Assembly (NCBI GenBank): GCA_963827605.1
Contig: CAWHBK010000002.1
Span: forward strand, 620,001-684,000
Source: DSYU01 sp963827605
GTDB lineage: Bacteria > Chloroflexota > Anaerolineae > Anaerolineales > Anaerolineaceae
Length of the DNA stretch: 64,000 nucleotides
Direction: 5' to 3'
A program made the position numbers and the translations under genes. How positions within the stretch are numbered: position 1 is the first letter of the stretch; each line of letters starts with the position of its first letter. Under the pieces are notes generated by a model, which saw only the letters and a list, made by a program, of their open reading frames with translations, searched no databases and was not told the DNA's origin. Shown piece after piece: positions 63,577 to 64,000 of this stretch.

Positions 63577-64000
63577 ATGCGAATTACACTGGTTGGTCAC
63601 AGCACGGTTTTAATCGAGACGGGCGGAATGCGGATTGTCACCGACCCGTATTTTAGCACCGGCGGAAACATGGCCTACAAACGGGTGCGGCCGCCGGCCC
63701 TATCGCGCGAGGAGCTATGCAATGCGGACCTGGTGCTGGTCTCGCACCCGCACTTCGATCATGTAGATGGGGCTTTCCTGCGCATGCTGCCCGCCGAAAC
63801 GCCGGTGGTCACCTCAGCGGTGGGGAGCGCGGCGCTGCGGATCATGGGGTGCAAGAACATCACCGCGGCGCGGCCCTGGCAGCGCCTGCGCTTTGACCCT
63901 GTGGCGGTGAATGTGGTCCCGGCCAGCCATTTTGGGATGACGGTGGGGTTCGTGATCGAGGCGGAGGGCAAACAGGTATATTTCGCCGGGGATACCTTCT
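63577..64000 (+). CDS. Metallo-beta-lactamase-fold hydrolase, UlaG-like (cut by the window edge)
   Basis: The first 141 residues are present. RITLVGHSTVLIE (HxxxxxE start typical of UlaG-like proteins), the metal motif SHPHFDHVDGAF (HxHxDH), a later His in VPASHFG and FAGDTF with the metal-bridging Asp. Predicted metal-dependent hydrolase of unknown substrate; this group is often annotated as UPF0173-like. Starts 20 bp after the terminator of the GH42 gene. Confidence 0.88.
   Translation, partial: MRITLVGHSTVLIETGGMRIVTDPYFSTGGNMAYKRVRPPALSREELCNADLVLVSHPHFDHVDGAFLRMLPAETPVVTSAVGSAALRIMGCKNITAARPWQRLRFDPVAVNVVPASHFGMTVGFVIEAEGKQVYFAGDTF

Overview
The window is a GC-rich, gene-dense stretch of bacterial chromosome. 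It has no rRNA, tRNA, CRISPR array, phage or transposase gene that I can recognise. The content suggests a Chloroflexota bacterium, probably Anaerolineae-like: Thr/Pro-rich linkers after signal peptides, an acyl-ACP thioesterase, sugar-scavenging glycosidases, a Liv-type amino-acid transporter, a TadZ/CpaE-like protein and zinc-ribbon proteins. This placement is inference from gene style, not a phylogenetic result.

Layout. 1-5.9 kb (minus): a metal P1B-ATPase cut by the window edge, a GH78 alpha-L-rhamnosidase, a dUTPase and an M1-type lipoprotein peptidase. 6.3-14.1 kb (plus): PlsC-like acyltransferase, methyltransferase-like protein, acyl-ACP thioesterase, U32/RlhA-like protein, a small membrane protein and a GH2 beta-mannosidase. 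14.2-15.4 kb (minus): HAD phosphatase/mutase and rhodanese. 15.7-25.2 kb (minus): an eight-gene chemosensory operon (cheW, TPR-cheR, cheW, mcp, cheA-REC, cheB, RsbT-like, REC) with no flagellar gene in sight. 25.5-30.5 kb (minus): a ten-haem cytochrome made of two five-haem halves, a zinc-ribbon protein, a phospholipase-D-like protein and a hypothetical. 30.7-35.2 kb: two flavin oxidoreductases (plus) facing an enolase-superfamily enzyme (minus). 35.4-40.5 kb (minus): a Gly/Gln-rich repeat protein, a coiled-coil LysM-like protein, a badly frame-disrupted HerA-like ATPase and an EamA transporter. 40.5-46.0 kb (minus): a complete branched-chain amino-acid ABC transporter. 46.6-50.8 kb: an SDR, a possible cysteine-hydrolase-like protein, a GT9 glycosyltransferase and an APH-family kinase. 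51.0-60.8 kb (plus): a LuxR-type regulator, then a five-gene signalling and envelope module (small protein, hybrid kinase with Hpt, REC-TadZ, lytic transglycosylase with an SdrD-like tail, acidic membrane protein with a sortase-like C-terminus). 60.9-64 kb: a lone nucleotidyltransferase-fold protein, a GH42 beta-galactosidase and a metallo-beta-lactamase-fold protein cut by the edge.

Two features cut across the window. First, at least nine genes (thioesterase, cheA, PLD-like, oxidoreductase A, HerA-like, EamA, livG, livM, REC-TadZ) read as good family members only if one or more single-base frameshifts are bridged. The disruptions are densest at 37-43 kb, and several look like one extra A on the plus strand. 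Consensus sequence error is the simplest explanation, so these are annotated as frameshifted genes rather than true pseudogenes. Second, many gene ends carry long, perfect inverted repeats (arms of 14-23 bp), often without a U-tract, that look like terminators.

The parts most worth following up are the 51.7-60.8 kb signalling and envelope module, the chemosensory operon with an RsbT-like ATPase, the duplicated cytochrome with Ca-type loops, and the cysteine-hydrolase-like protein at 47.5 kb.
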